15,951 nucleotides of DNA from CAYTSA01 sp964440345 (GTDB taxonomy: Bacteria; Desulfobacterota; Desulfovibrionia; Desulfovibrionales; Desulfovibrionaceae): NCBI GenBank assembly GCA_964440345.1, contig CAYTSA010000091.1:1-15951 (forward strand), given 5' to 3'. The translations under genes and the position numbers were made by a program. The notes under the pieces are model-generated. The model was not told where the DNA came from and did no database searches. It worked only from the letters and a program-made list of their open reading frames with translations. Shown here one piece after another: positions 15,101 through 15,951 of the stretch (within the stretch, counting starts at the first letter, position 1; each line of letters opens with the position of its first letter).

Positions 15101-15951
15101 TTTTCCGGGCCGGTGGCGGCCGTGAACACGGCGTGTTCCTCCGGTCTGGTTGCAGCGCACCAGGCAGTGCTCAGCCTGCGGGCCGGCGAATGCGACGCCG
15201 CCCTGGCCGCTGGCGTGAACCTGATGCTGACCCCCCGGCCCTTTGTGGACATGGTGCGGGCCGGCATGCTTTCCCCGGACGGGACCTGCTATGCATTTGA
15301 CAAGCGGGCCAACGGTTTGGTCCCGGCCGAGGCAGTGGCCGTGGCGGTGCTCAAGCCTTTGTCCCGGGCGCAGCAGGACGGCGACCCCATACGCGCAGTC
15401 ATTGCCGGCGGGGGCGTGAACTACGACGGCCGCACCAACGGCGTAACCGCGCCCAGCGGCCCGGCCCAGACCCGGCTGCTTTGCGATACATACCGCAAAC
15501 ATTCCATCAATCCTGAAGAGATAGAGTACGTGGTCACCCACGGCACGGGCACGCGGCTGGGCGACCCCGTGGAGATTAACGCCTTGCGCGACGGGTTTGC
15601 GCAGTTTACTGACCGGACGAGCTTTTGCGCGCTGACCTCCAACAAGAGCAACCTGGGCCACGCCTTTGCGGCTTCTGGCATCGTCAGCCTGGCGAACATG
15701 ACCCTGGCCCTGCAGCGCGAGACCATACCAGCCAGCCTGCACTGCGAAACCGAGAGCGACTACATAGACTGGGAGCGCAGCCCGTTTTTCGTGAACAGGG
15801 AGCCGCGGCCCTGGCCGCGGTGCAACGGGAAACCGCGCATGGGCGCGGTGAGCAGCTTTGGCGTGAGCGGGACCAACGCGCATATCGTCGTGCAGGAATA
15901 CGTCCCGGAACATACTCCCACGGTCCCGGCGCCGTATTATCTACTGGTCCT
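2..15951 (+). CDS. trans-AT modular polyketide synthase, internal part of a giant multimodular protein (partial at both ends)
   Basis: One reading frame, entered at base 2, stays open across the entire window (5,316 complete codons plus two bases) and encodes, in order: hydrolase/TE-like tail, ACP, KS-DH-KR-MT-ACP, KS-KR-MT-ACP, KS-KR-ACP, KS. No AT domain is present, and each KS whose downstream side is visible is followed by the flanking linker typical of trans-AT enzymes, so extender units should come from a separate malonyl-CoA acyltransferase. The enzyme is expected to be cytoplasmic and needs a phosphopantetheinyl transferase to activate the ACP serines. The ATG at base 2 is probably an internal Met: the 60 residues after it look like the end of a folded domain rather than an N-terminus, and no upstream ribosome site can be seen. 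The family (type I PKS, trans-AT) is certain; the product and gene name are not recognisable from this sequence. Confidence 0.97.
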   Translation, partial: MNSLGRDPLRGVDYWSQWRELLPGLVYQDVDADSHLAIFDNPEALQAIQRYCADLYGQAMEDHAVHTSEAGHFNSAVAWLQAQFGPAIGREPYGLDPDEPLESYGVDSLLATELTAILQQTFGSLSITIFYEYQTIRDMAGYLAKHYGEKLHEITGRQSAAPVEHTQKTEQAPSLPQSASTPTAAQSATPFGAWDIAVVGLSGRYPQSKNIDEFWENLRQGKDCITEIPPERWDWREYYSDSPTERGKHHSKWGGFIAGVENFDPLFFNISPREAEFMDPQERLFLECAWAALEDAGYCRDGLQRAQQLRAGVYCGVMFSEYQFIGVEASLLGNSRVTGGSRASIANRVSYLLNLAGPSLALDTACSSSLTCVYLACQDLLHGDADLALAGGVNLSLHPNKYLELSESGFISTQGRCESFGLGGNGYIPGEAVGVLVLKRLADAERDGDHVYGVIKGGAVNHGGKTNGYTVPNPKAQQRVIEQALERAGISARAVSYVEAHGAGTRIGDPIEIAGLANAFARYTQDKQFCAVGSVKSNIGHCEAMAGVSGLTKLLLQLQHRRIAPSLHAQTLNPHIDFAATPFVVNQELRDWDRPVVDCREQPRIGSVSSFGAGGANAHLVVQEYAPPQRPQQEEGPAMVVLSARDEERLRDYAARLLQWCGKRPDVNLHDMAYTLQTGRDAMSARLGAAVHSRAELADTLRAWLQGEQSENIAFGSSEVHKKMAAVLANDEDAKAMAAAWLRKGKHNKLLTGWTQGFPVDWTALDAGRQRRRVSLPTYPFARERYWAAPPRKAGLAAAVLHPLAQRNDSTFAEQRFSAVFKGTEFFLADHVVQGGKTLPGVAYLEMARETARRSLGLGPDVVLRMRDVAWLRPMAMHAATLEASIRLDADEGGDIRVRVFANGELHCQAVVSLSAEAPSRLDIEALRASMNRGQLAAARCYQEFAAMGIEYGPGHRTLQTVYVGNGQALGKLQLPESLMHTLEDYVLHPGLADGALQASIGLTLDQSDSARPALPFAVEELRLQGPCSREMWSWARYAPGSGPDDATPRLDVDLCDAQGRVCAVVRGLVSRKLDSSLPVAAARPAEHVGELTLRPVWDVVALQAQEPWPERGENICIAGQGPDVDFLAAYYPQAIRLTPETSVAMEDIAASLQTRGPVDHVFFVFAADDDAAAPLYCFRLVKALLQAGCARRDLGWTLLTRRAFPFSINDPVAGPVAPDQAALHGFLGAVAKEQPLWRMRMLDLDAAPLDESVLCLPADRRGQPLRRRGGEWCGRRLLAVQDVEPDEATMYRTGGVYVVIGGAGGVGAAWTAYLVREYAAHIYWIGRRTEDAAIGRKLDALAQLGPRPQYLAADAADTEQLEQVRQRIRQEHPRIHGVVHAAMVFDARPVRDLPEEAFLAGYAAKAGVCRAVARVLAAEELDFALFFSSIITFARNPGQSGYAAGCGFKDAFAQHLARQWACPVKTVNWGYWDQLEQGEDPSAEARQAFDRLQELGVGLIRQAEAMRALERLLRGPLDQIGYMKTTKPFLVETMDPDEWTTLLPESGPAVIDAVAKAEAPAPDMQRIREHRAGPFAALDALLLRLLRVQLADVGTDVGTDVGTDDAPGHYGRWLAASRVLLANAAHEEGGPWQEWERAKPAWLQDANLRAHVELAEACLLALPDILAGRRKATDIIFPDASMQLVEGVYKDNIIADLFQEVTCNVVAACLEEQLRLDPGARIRILEVGAGAGGTTAGLLERLQPLAGGIEEYCYTDVSRAFLLHAEEQFAPGRPFVRTQLFNAEEPLAAQDITPGRYDVVLAANVLHATRNARRSLRNVKAALRRNGVLVLNEITANTVFAHLTFGLLEGWWRYEDNALRLPGCPGLAPEAWRIALQDEGFEPILFPARATHDLGQQIIAAQSNGVVRQPGASALATIARPKTARKAERPAVSDEQEQGSLESKTTAFVTQMIAESLKLAPERVDPAEPFATYGMDSILVVHLTNRLRKHFEGIGAALLFETQTVNDLAGYLLLEHRAALEAMFVNAPAAEEPEKPAKKQLSAAKRTTLAMATTPAPGARPQDAAIVGLSGRYPGAASVVEFWRALYRGEDCITEIPPERWDWRRYYDAKQGKAGSSYTRYGGFVADADAFDARFFRISPREAERMDPQERLMLQTAWHCLEDAGYTPETVFASRRVGVFVGVMNNTYGPQPSFAFIANRVSFALDFRGPSLAVDTACSSSLSAVHLAVESIRSGGCDCALAGGVNLNLHPVHYSGLSEMTMLTPGPACRAFGAGADGFVASEGVGAVLLKPLDAALADRDHIYGVIKGTMLNSGGRTHGFTVPNPAAQAEVIAAALDQAGADPRQIGYVEAHGTGTALGDPIEIAGLAKVFGKAGNGSCAIGSVKSNIGHAESAAGIAGLTKVLLQLRHGKLAPTLHAGQPNPEIDFAATPFVLQREPAQWRRPVVDGREHARMAGLSSFGAGGANAHVVIAEYLEPERELAAPESGPWPVILSAATEKQLREYASNVVDYLGNGGPGPAQPQARLSELLAEVLGVDPADLGLDEPLAEYAEPVQRMQLLQAVQEEFPATRNTPELQEAPTLRAMAEKLAGPGHASNSVDISVRDVAYTLQTGRVELSERLGLLAGSLEELADALSAFVRGEAASGLYRERVQGKSAPAVESKDAAELLQAWVQGAAVDWTVLYGEPAPRRVSLPGYPFARDRFWMAPTALFLPYAPYMKDTKMSVQKIGQSGEATQCVFLPRWERVEQVAAPAPPRRLALVYGTESVLAAEFQARYECAPLPLDADCDAGQWAQEVAACDALVFLADTKLGPLAGAEDARKSLQRNEMLFFRLIRSLMQRLGRDDVLDCYLVAVDAAMPRGAGLLGLACSLAQADRRFHVRNIRLAGDSSGMAARILAEPPIERGEPVRLQGDARFRQQFAPLDQASLPAGSGLRRYGTYVIVGGAGTLGRALTRRLVDDYAATVVWLGRTPADAPALVAKLSEYPENTRPKYIQANAARAEDMAAAVAHIQETRQRIHGVFFAGLSLQLDDSLARSSEERFWESLAVKGLGGYNTWASFRSQPLDFLCFFSSIQSFSFFPARDSAGYAAGVSHADALALSLAAEPAAPYPVGVVNWGYWRVSVQGSELEEQLAGHFGFIDDREGFRFVEQYTQQLRQTGGPSQALYLKAGDAVRKLMRVDAETSATLLPAAPDAGNWKTPEQAEPPARVLGGEFDEWLAALLFAQLQTMGALQLDDPPMDGESLRRRAGVLDAYTRWWDECCLSVLATAGYVVVQNGVVTQLARPQEDAWAGWRAYAAPYRRGPETRAQVETAERCLRLLPDILQGRAKATDALFPGSSLAAVEELYRNAIFDSFNAALAANLQEYAHARAAVAPGARLRILEIGAGVGGTTAAVLPVLDEMDGAVDSYCYTDVSRAFLDHGRERFASGREYLEFRLCNVEEPLTRQGFVPGEFDVVIAANVLHATRDIRLALRNVKAALAGNGLLLLNEVTGKQLLATLTLGLTDGWWRFADPELRIPGSPLLRLENWQTVLAEEGFTRARSATPEGEALGQHVIAAVSDGLALQQAADPPIKQKRRQPAPFQAAPPDSGDARAAVISLIRGSLARALKSSPNEIDPAAPFADYGLDSILGVSFVDSLNAVLDAGLTTPVIFDYVTSEQLAGHVLETCADKVQAWLGANETGAPVCPPAAPKAVPCCRVSLPQPPSGQAVAVIGLSGQFPGALNPAEFWRNLMEGRDAVGELPAWYMSDPSGYRWGGVLEDRDCFDPLFFAISPREALSMSPHQRIVLQESWNALEDAGYNPKALAGSNVGVFIGAEPGGYFHHSFTGASDAIIASRLSYHLNFSGPAVVVNTGCSSAAAAVHMARQSLLLGECSLALAGGVFAMLHQDDLGPLADSGMLSPTGQCRPFDAAGNGTVLSEGAAVLALKRLDQAMADKDPVYGLITASGMNQDGTSNGITAPNGAAQERLIARVYRDHGIDPGRIAYVESHGTGTKLGDPVEANALIRAFRQFTDRQGYCAIGSAKAHIGHTAASSGAVGLVKLLLSLRHGRLPGVLHFDQLNPLITLDGSPFVIHREAVEWPRPESGPRMAALNSFGHSGTNVHIVVQEYLQDEKQTAAAGPLIFPLAARDDERLAVYARELLECVQSLRREDLDLPGLAWTLQSGREPMASRAAFVASSAVELEENLEAFLAGKAGSQRWASGAAGQTQLCEAGDEDAIVAKWAAAGELHKVATFWAGGWPVEWRLLYESEPPARIHAPGYPFAKERYWAPNVKGGRDAAAHQKETAPERCELLFFEETWEETAPGPEADEPPHGPVVCFLDDAALRGRVAAGLRAASPELPVYWIGADDNAEAELRRVAAAHGRAQALLYLRPLEDRALVRDHAAVAAVFRAAASAGLDADRCILAGEYANVTDRCFLESWIGFERSLRPAPPETAVIVIAQETGEAEAWPGVLANALRAATPQSMLRRQGREYALRIRPVELGEGRLKLDAGGTVCITGGLGGLGYLFAGHLAREYGANLILAGRSKLDADKRKRLDQLKSCGVRAVYLQADVSDAQALTRALAGLQDDFPHIHGVIHAAGLQGKGHIFDKHLSDFAAVLAPKVAGTLALDVALAAVPSGAAVQWVCYFSSSAAMLGDLGSCDYAVASRFQTAYARQRQSGPGRACVINWPLWRDGGMHFADEEQTEFYLKSSGQRILEAEEGLRIFERFLAHARPQLLPLAGQPERIRRFLGLDEQRKDDTIQTPAPAAPAKPDRPELRGLSWEQCVAWDLKEMVRRILMVGREKLDEQTNLADFGFDSIHLAEFARALSDMYGVRIAPSIFFGYSSLEKLGRYLLETHGPAVQAYYKTENQKPVPKPAAKAIVSPRARAHCAPSAECLPPDREPIAIIGLSGRFPGARTVDELWDVLAQGQDVVQEFPLDRLAGQEKPYGWFGAVPGVREFDPLFFDISPKEAETLDPRQRLLLQEAWNALEDASFGPRQLAGHVMGMFVGVEDGDYQFLVQDGPVTSNHNGILASRLAYFLDFSGPVAAVNTACSSGLVAAHQAVLSLRAGECDAALAAGVNLMLTPRPFVDMVRAGMLSPDGTCYAFDKRANGLVPAEAVAVAVLKPLSRAQQDGDPIRAVIAGGGVNYDGRTNGVTAPSGPAQTRLLCDTYRKHSINPEEIEYVVTHGTGTRLGDPVEINALRDGFAQFTDRTSFCALTSNKSNLGHAFAASGIVSLANMTLALQRETIPASLHCETESDYIDWERSPFFVNREPRPWPRCNGKPRMGAVSSFGVSGTNAHIVVQEYVPEHTPTVPAPYYLLV
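218..454 (+). other. ACP1 (acyl carrier domain of the preceding module)
   Basis: Residues 73-151 form a typical carrier fold. Helix 1 is FNSAVAWLQAQF, a loop carries DPDEP, and the phosphopantetheine site is SYGVDSLLATEL with the attachment Ser108 (codon 323-325). Helix 3 and the TIRDMAGYLAKHYG helix 4 follow. The domain hands its acyl chain to KS1 across a roughly 40-residue Ala/Pro/Gln/Thr-rich linker (residues 152-193), which is flexible and low in complexity. No Trp-type signature of a beta-branching ACP was recognised. Confidence 0.93.
581..1876 (+). other. KS1 ketosynthase domain (module A)
   Basis: Residues 194-625 catalyse decarboxylative Claisen condensation of the chain from ACP1 with a malonyl unit on ACP2. 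The catalytic triad is complete: Cys366 in DTACSSS, His501 in EAHGAGT, and His541 in KSNIGH. The HGTGT box reads HGAGT, which changes one non-catalytic residue. The N-terminal part has the long EIPPERWDWREYY insertion (near residues 227-239), and the later motif is GYTVPNPKAQ. Both are shared with KS2 and absent from KS3 and KS4. The domain ends at GAGGANAHLVVQEY. Confidence 0.97.
1877..2362 (+). other. KS1 flanking (post-KS) linker subdomain
   Basis: Residues 626-787 link KS1 to the DH and replace the AT of cis-AT enzymes. Recognisable landmarks are the VLSARDEERLRDYAARLL helix (640-658), HDMAYTLQTGR (670-680) and the terminal VSLPTYPFARERYW box (774-787). This linker is a hallmark of trans-AT PKS modules and is thought to help dock the free acyltransferase. 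The stretch between the first helix and AYTLQTGR is only about a dozen residues here, whereas in KS2 it holds an extra ACP-like domain. Confidence 0.88.
2402..3226 (+). other. DH dehydratase domain (module A)
   Basis: Residues 801-1075 form a double-hotdog dehydratase that eliminates water from the beta-hydroxyacyl-ACP made by KR1. It starts with HPLAQRND. The catalytic His831 lies in HVVQGGKTLP, an intact HxxxGxxxxP box. The second-half motifs are GIEYGPGH (949-956) and the acid motif LADGALQ, with Asp994 and Gln998. All expected active-site residues are present, so it should be active. It is the only DH in the window. Its last residues (VSRKLD) are encoded by the 17-bp sequence that recurs out of frame in module B. 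Confidence 0.94.
3211..3227 (+). repeat. 17-bp repeat copy 1, at the DH-to-KR1 junction
   Basis: The sequence gtccagaaaattggaca is identical at 8183-8199. Here it is read as part of VSRKLDS, the last residues of the DH. It is AT-richer than its surroundings and forms an imperfect hyphenated palindrome (gtcca-6 nt-tggac; six-base arms here if the preceding t is included). Confidence 0.9.
3272..4550 (+). other. KR1 ketoreductase domain (module A), with structural subdomain
   Basis: Residues 1091-1517 comprise a structural half starting at ELTLRPVWDV and the catalytic Rossmann half. The NADPH-binding motif is VIGGAGGVG (1300-1308). The catalytic residues are Lys1406, Ser1430 (second Ser of FFSS) and Tyr1443 in GQSGYAAGCGFKDAFA; Tyr and Ser are the canonical 13 apart. 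The residue at Tyr+4, Asn in textbook KRs, is Cys1447. At the LDD position the sequence is MVFDARP, so only one Asp is kept and stereochemistry is not safely predictable. It probably reduces the beta-ketone before DH acts. Confidence 0.93.
4778..4813 (+). repeat. 12-bp x3 perfect tandem repeat encoding DVGT-DVGT-DVGT
   Basis: The unit gacgtggggacg occurs three times head to tail without mismatch and in frame, giving residues 1593-1604 as (Asp-Val-Gly-Thr)3, followed by another Asp-Asp. It lies in the N-terminal helical part of MT1, after LRVQLA. The lack of any synonymous drift between units points to a recent replication-slippage expansion. MT2 has no such repeat at the corresponding place. 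Confidence 0.97.
5408..5430 (+). repeat. 23-bp exact repeat copy 1, in MT1 (AANVLHAT)
   Basis: Identical to 10388-10410 in MT2. It encodes the conserved segment with the catalytic His and is read in the same frame in both copies. Neighbouring segments (YCYTDVSRAF, LRNVKAAL) are also very close at the DNA level, so this is homology between the two methyltransferase domains. Confidence 0.93.
5828..6067 (+). other. ACP2 (carrier domain of module A)
   Basis: Residues 1943-2022 form a carrier domain with the phosphopantetheine site TYGMDSILVVHL and attachment Ser1978 (codon 5933-5935). Helix 1 begins TAFVTQMIAESLKL, and the C-terminal helix is VNDLAGYLLLEHR. It is joined to KS2 by an Ala/Pro/Lys-rich linker of about 40 residues (2023-2062). 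It should carry the alpha-methyl enoyl intermediate after KS1, KR1, MT1 and DH have acted. Confidence 0.95.
6188..7429 (+). other. KS2 ketosynthase domain (module B)
   Basis: Residues 2063-2476 contain a complete ketosynthase triad: Cys2219 in VDTACSS, His2354 in EAHGTGT, and His2392 in KSNIGHAESAAG. It shares with KS1 the EIPPERWDWRRYY segment, the NLHP stretch after GGVNLN, and the TVPNPAAQ motif. It should accept the alpha-methyl-alpha,beta-unsaturated chain from ACP2, although substrate class can only be settled by KS phylogeny. The domain ends at GAGGANAHVVIAEY. Confidence 0.97.
7430..8122 (+). other. KS2 flanking linker, enlarged by an inserted ACP-like domain
   Basis: Residues 2477-2707 carry the same landmarks as the KS1 linker: an opening VILSAATEKQLREYASNVVDYL helix, DVAYTLQTGR (2607-2616) and the terminal VSLPGYPFARDRFW box. 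At 231 residues it is much longer than the 162 residues after KS1. The extra length lies between the first helix and AYTLQTGR and is an ACP-like segment annotated separately. After the terminal box only about 33 residues remain before KR2, so there is no room for a DH. Confidence 0.88.
7577..7786 (+). other. Serine-less ACP-like domain embedded in the KS2 linker
   Basis: Residues 2526-2595 read like a full carrier domain. Helix 1 is RLSELLAEVLGVDPADL, the loop is LDEPL, helix 2 is EYAEPVQRMQLLQAVQEEF, and helix 4 is PTLRAMAEKLAG. Where a carrier has Gly-x-Asp-Ser, this has Ala2553-Glu2554-Pro2555, so phosphopantetheine cannot attach and it cannot carry a chain. It sits inside the KS flanking subdomain rather than at a module end. 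A structural, docking or partner-recognition role is inference. I have the impression that some other trans-AT ketosynthases carry insertions here but cannot confirm it. Confidence 0.72.
8183..8199 (+). repeat. 17-bp repeat copy 2, at the linker-to-KR2 junction, read in another frame
   Basis: This stretch is identical to 3211-3227, but the codon phase differs by one base, so it is translated within SVQKIGQ. It lies between the end of the KS2 linker and the start of KR2, which is where a module B DH would have ended. Protein-level homology therefore cannot account for the match. Confidence 0.9.
8222..9547 (+). other. KR2 ketoreductase domain (module B), divergent active-site loop
   Basis: Residues 2741-3182 make up a structural half beginning VFLPRWERV and a catalytic half. 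The NADPH motif VIVGGAGTLG (2944-2953) is intact, and the catalytic candidates Lys3052, Ser3076 and Tyr3091 are present. The loop is unusual. The usual HGVVHAAG reads HGVFFAGLS, the Ser-to-Tyr spacing is 15 rather than 13 residues, and Tyr+4 is Val3095 instead of Asn. A complete LDD motif (QLDDSL) is present, which in other PKSs marks B-type stereochemistry. It is probably a functional reductase but is the least canonical of the three. Confidence 0.86.
9635..10705 (+). other. MT2 C-methyltransferase domain (module B)
   Basis: Residues 3212-3568 form a second SAM-dependent C-methyltransferase. A helical N-terminal portion (EFDEWLAALLFAQLQ onward) is followed by LPDILQGRAKATD and SAM motif I ILEIGAGVGGTT (3385-3396). 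Then come YCYTDVSRAF, AANVLHAT with His3468, and LLNEVT with Glu3494. It parallels MT1 throughout, including a 23-bp stretch identical at the DNA level. Its context (KS-KR-MT-ACP with no DH) predicts an alpha-methyl-beta-hydroxy product from module B. Confidence 0.93.
10388..10410 (+). repeat. 23-bp exact repeat copy 2, in MT2 (AANVLHAT)
   Basis: Partner of 5408-5430, about 5 kb apart, in direct orientation and in frame. Recombination between the copies would remove the end of MT1, ACP2, KS2, KR2 and the start of MT2, giving an in-frame synthase one module shorter. Confidence 0.93.
10790..11026 (+). other. ACP3 (carrier domain of module B)
   Basis: Residues 3597-3675 form a carrier domain with the site DYGLDSILGVSFVDSL and attachment Ser3633 (codon 10898-10900). 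Helix 1 is AAVISLIRGSLARALK, and the final helix is SEQLAGHVLETC. A short Pro/Ala-rich linker with paired cysteines (CC at 3701-3702) leads to KS3. Confidence 0.95.
11138..12346 (+). other. KS3 ketosynthase domain (module C)
   Basis: Residues 3713-4115 contain the ketosynthase triad: Cys3860 in VNTGCSSAAAAV, His3995 in ESHGTGT, and His4035 in SAKAHIGHTAASSG. The nucleophile box has Gly before Cys where KS1, KS2 and KS4 have Ala. This domain lacks the RWDW..YY insertion of KS1/KS2, has ITAPNGAAQ rather than TVPNP..AQ, and is about 20-30 residues shorter. It therefore belongs to a different KS subgroup, shared with KS4. It should take the alpha-methyl-beta-hydroxy chain from ACP3. Confidence 0.96.
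12347..12826 (+). other. KS3 flanking (post-KS) linker subdomain
   Basis: Residues 4116-4275 begin with a helix containing RDDERLAVYARELLECV. They continue through LAWTLQSGREPMASR (the counterpart of AYTLQTGR) and end with the IHAPGYPFAKERYW box. No carrier-like insertion is present. A Gly/Ala/Glu-rich junction of about 20 residues then leads directly into KR3, so module C has no DH. Confidence 0.86.
12890..14221 (+). other. KR3 ketoreductase domain (module C), with structural subdomain
   Basis: Residues 4297-4740 have a structural half starting CELLFFEETWEE and a catalytic half with NADPH motif ITGGLGGLG. The catalytic residues are Lys4611 (LAPKVAGTL), Ser4639 (FSSS) and Tyr4652 (SCDYAVASRFQTAYA), with the canonical 13-residue Ser-Tyr spacing. 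Tyr+4 is Ser4656. The LDD position reads LQGKGHIF, with no Asp, which in other PKSs points to the A-type stereochemical outcome, opposite to KR2. It should produce an unbranched beta-hydroxy intermediate on ACP4. Confidence 0.93.
14315..14542 (+). other. ACP4 (carrier domain of module C)
   Basis: Residues 4772-4847 form a carrier domain with the site DFGFDSIHLAEFARAL and attachment Ser4808 (codon 14423-14425). It is preceded by helix CVAWDLKEMVRRIL and followed by helix SLEKLGRYLLETHG. A Lys/Pro/Ala-rich linker (about 4848-4891) connects it to KS4. Confidence 0.95.
14675..15901 (+). other. KS4 ketosynthase domain (first domain of a fourth module; module continues beyond the window)
   Basis: Residues 4892-5300 form an intact ketosynthase: Cys5045 in VNTACSSGL, His5160 in VTHGTGT, and His5200 in NKSNLGH. 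Because the His of the HGTGT box is kept, it is not the commonest type of non-elongating KS. It resembles KS3 in lacking the RWDW..YY insertion and having VTAPSGPAQ, and it contains SNHNGILASRLAYFL upstream of the nucleophile. The ORF continues past the domain into the start of the flanking linker (VPEHTPTV...) and leaves the window. What follows, for example a DH, would decide the fate of the module C hydroxyl. Confidence 0.96.

Noticed and set aside
1..15951. Frameshift or nonsense mutation that would make the synthase a pseudogene
   Set aside because: Full translation of the frame from base 2 shows no stop, and domain motifs stay in frame from ACP1 to KS4.

Overview
The whole window lies inside one giant gene on the + strand. 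Reading from base 2, I translated 5,316 codons with no stop, and neither the true start nor the true stop is in view. The product is a modular type I polyketide synthase of the trans-acyltransferase (trans-AT) class. It has KS, DH, KR, C-methyltransferase and ACP domains in series, no acyltransferase (AT) domain anywhere, and after each completed KS a flanking linker that ends in the PYPFA-(R/K)-(E/D)-R-(Y/F)-W type motif. Residue numbers below count the codon at base 2 as residue 1.

Layout: an alpha/beta-hydrolase or thioesterase-like tail (2-181) and ACP1 (218-454) come from the preceding module. Module A is KS1-linker-DH-KR1-MT1-ACP2 (581-6067). Module B is KS2-linker with an embedded ACP-like segment-KR2-MT2-ACP3 (6188-11026). 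Module C is KS3-linker-KR3-ACP4 (11138-14542). KS4 (14675-15901) opens a further module that runs off the window. There is no intergenic DNA, promoter, terminator, RNA gene, mobile element or CRISPR array in view.

How it works: ACP serines carry the growing chain. The KSs condense malonyl units loaded by a discrete AT encoded elsewhere, the MTs add alpha-methyl groups from SAM, the KRs reduce beta-ketones, and the single DH removes water in module A. If the domains are active and colinear, the three modules build -CH=C(CH3)-CH(OH)-CH(CH3)-CH(OH)-CH2-CO-S-ACP. This matches the methyl-branched polyol/alkene style of many trans-AT polyketides, but I cannot name the product.

The most unusual structures are four. 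(1) A complete ACP-like helical domain is inserted in the KS2 flanking linker, with Glu-Pro where the carrier Asp-Ser should be. (2) A 17-bp exact repeat at the DH-to-KR boundary of module A recurs, in a different reading frame, at the point in module B where a DH would have ended, and looks like a scar of DH loss. (3) The KS domains form two sequence classes (KS1/KS2 and KS3/KS4), which suggests a mosaic origin. (4) A perfect 12-bp x3 tandem repeat lies inside MT1.

Organism: GC-rich DNA, but with frequent ATA isoleucine codons and some AGG/AGA arginine, which does not look like Streptomyces or myxobacterial usage. A GC-rich proteobacterium (including sulfate-reducer-like lineages) or a GC-rich Firmicute are both possible; the sequence alone does not settle it.
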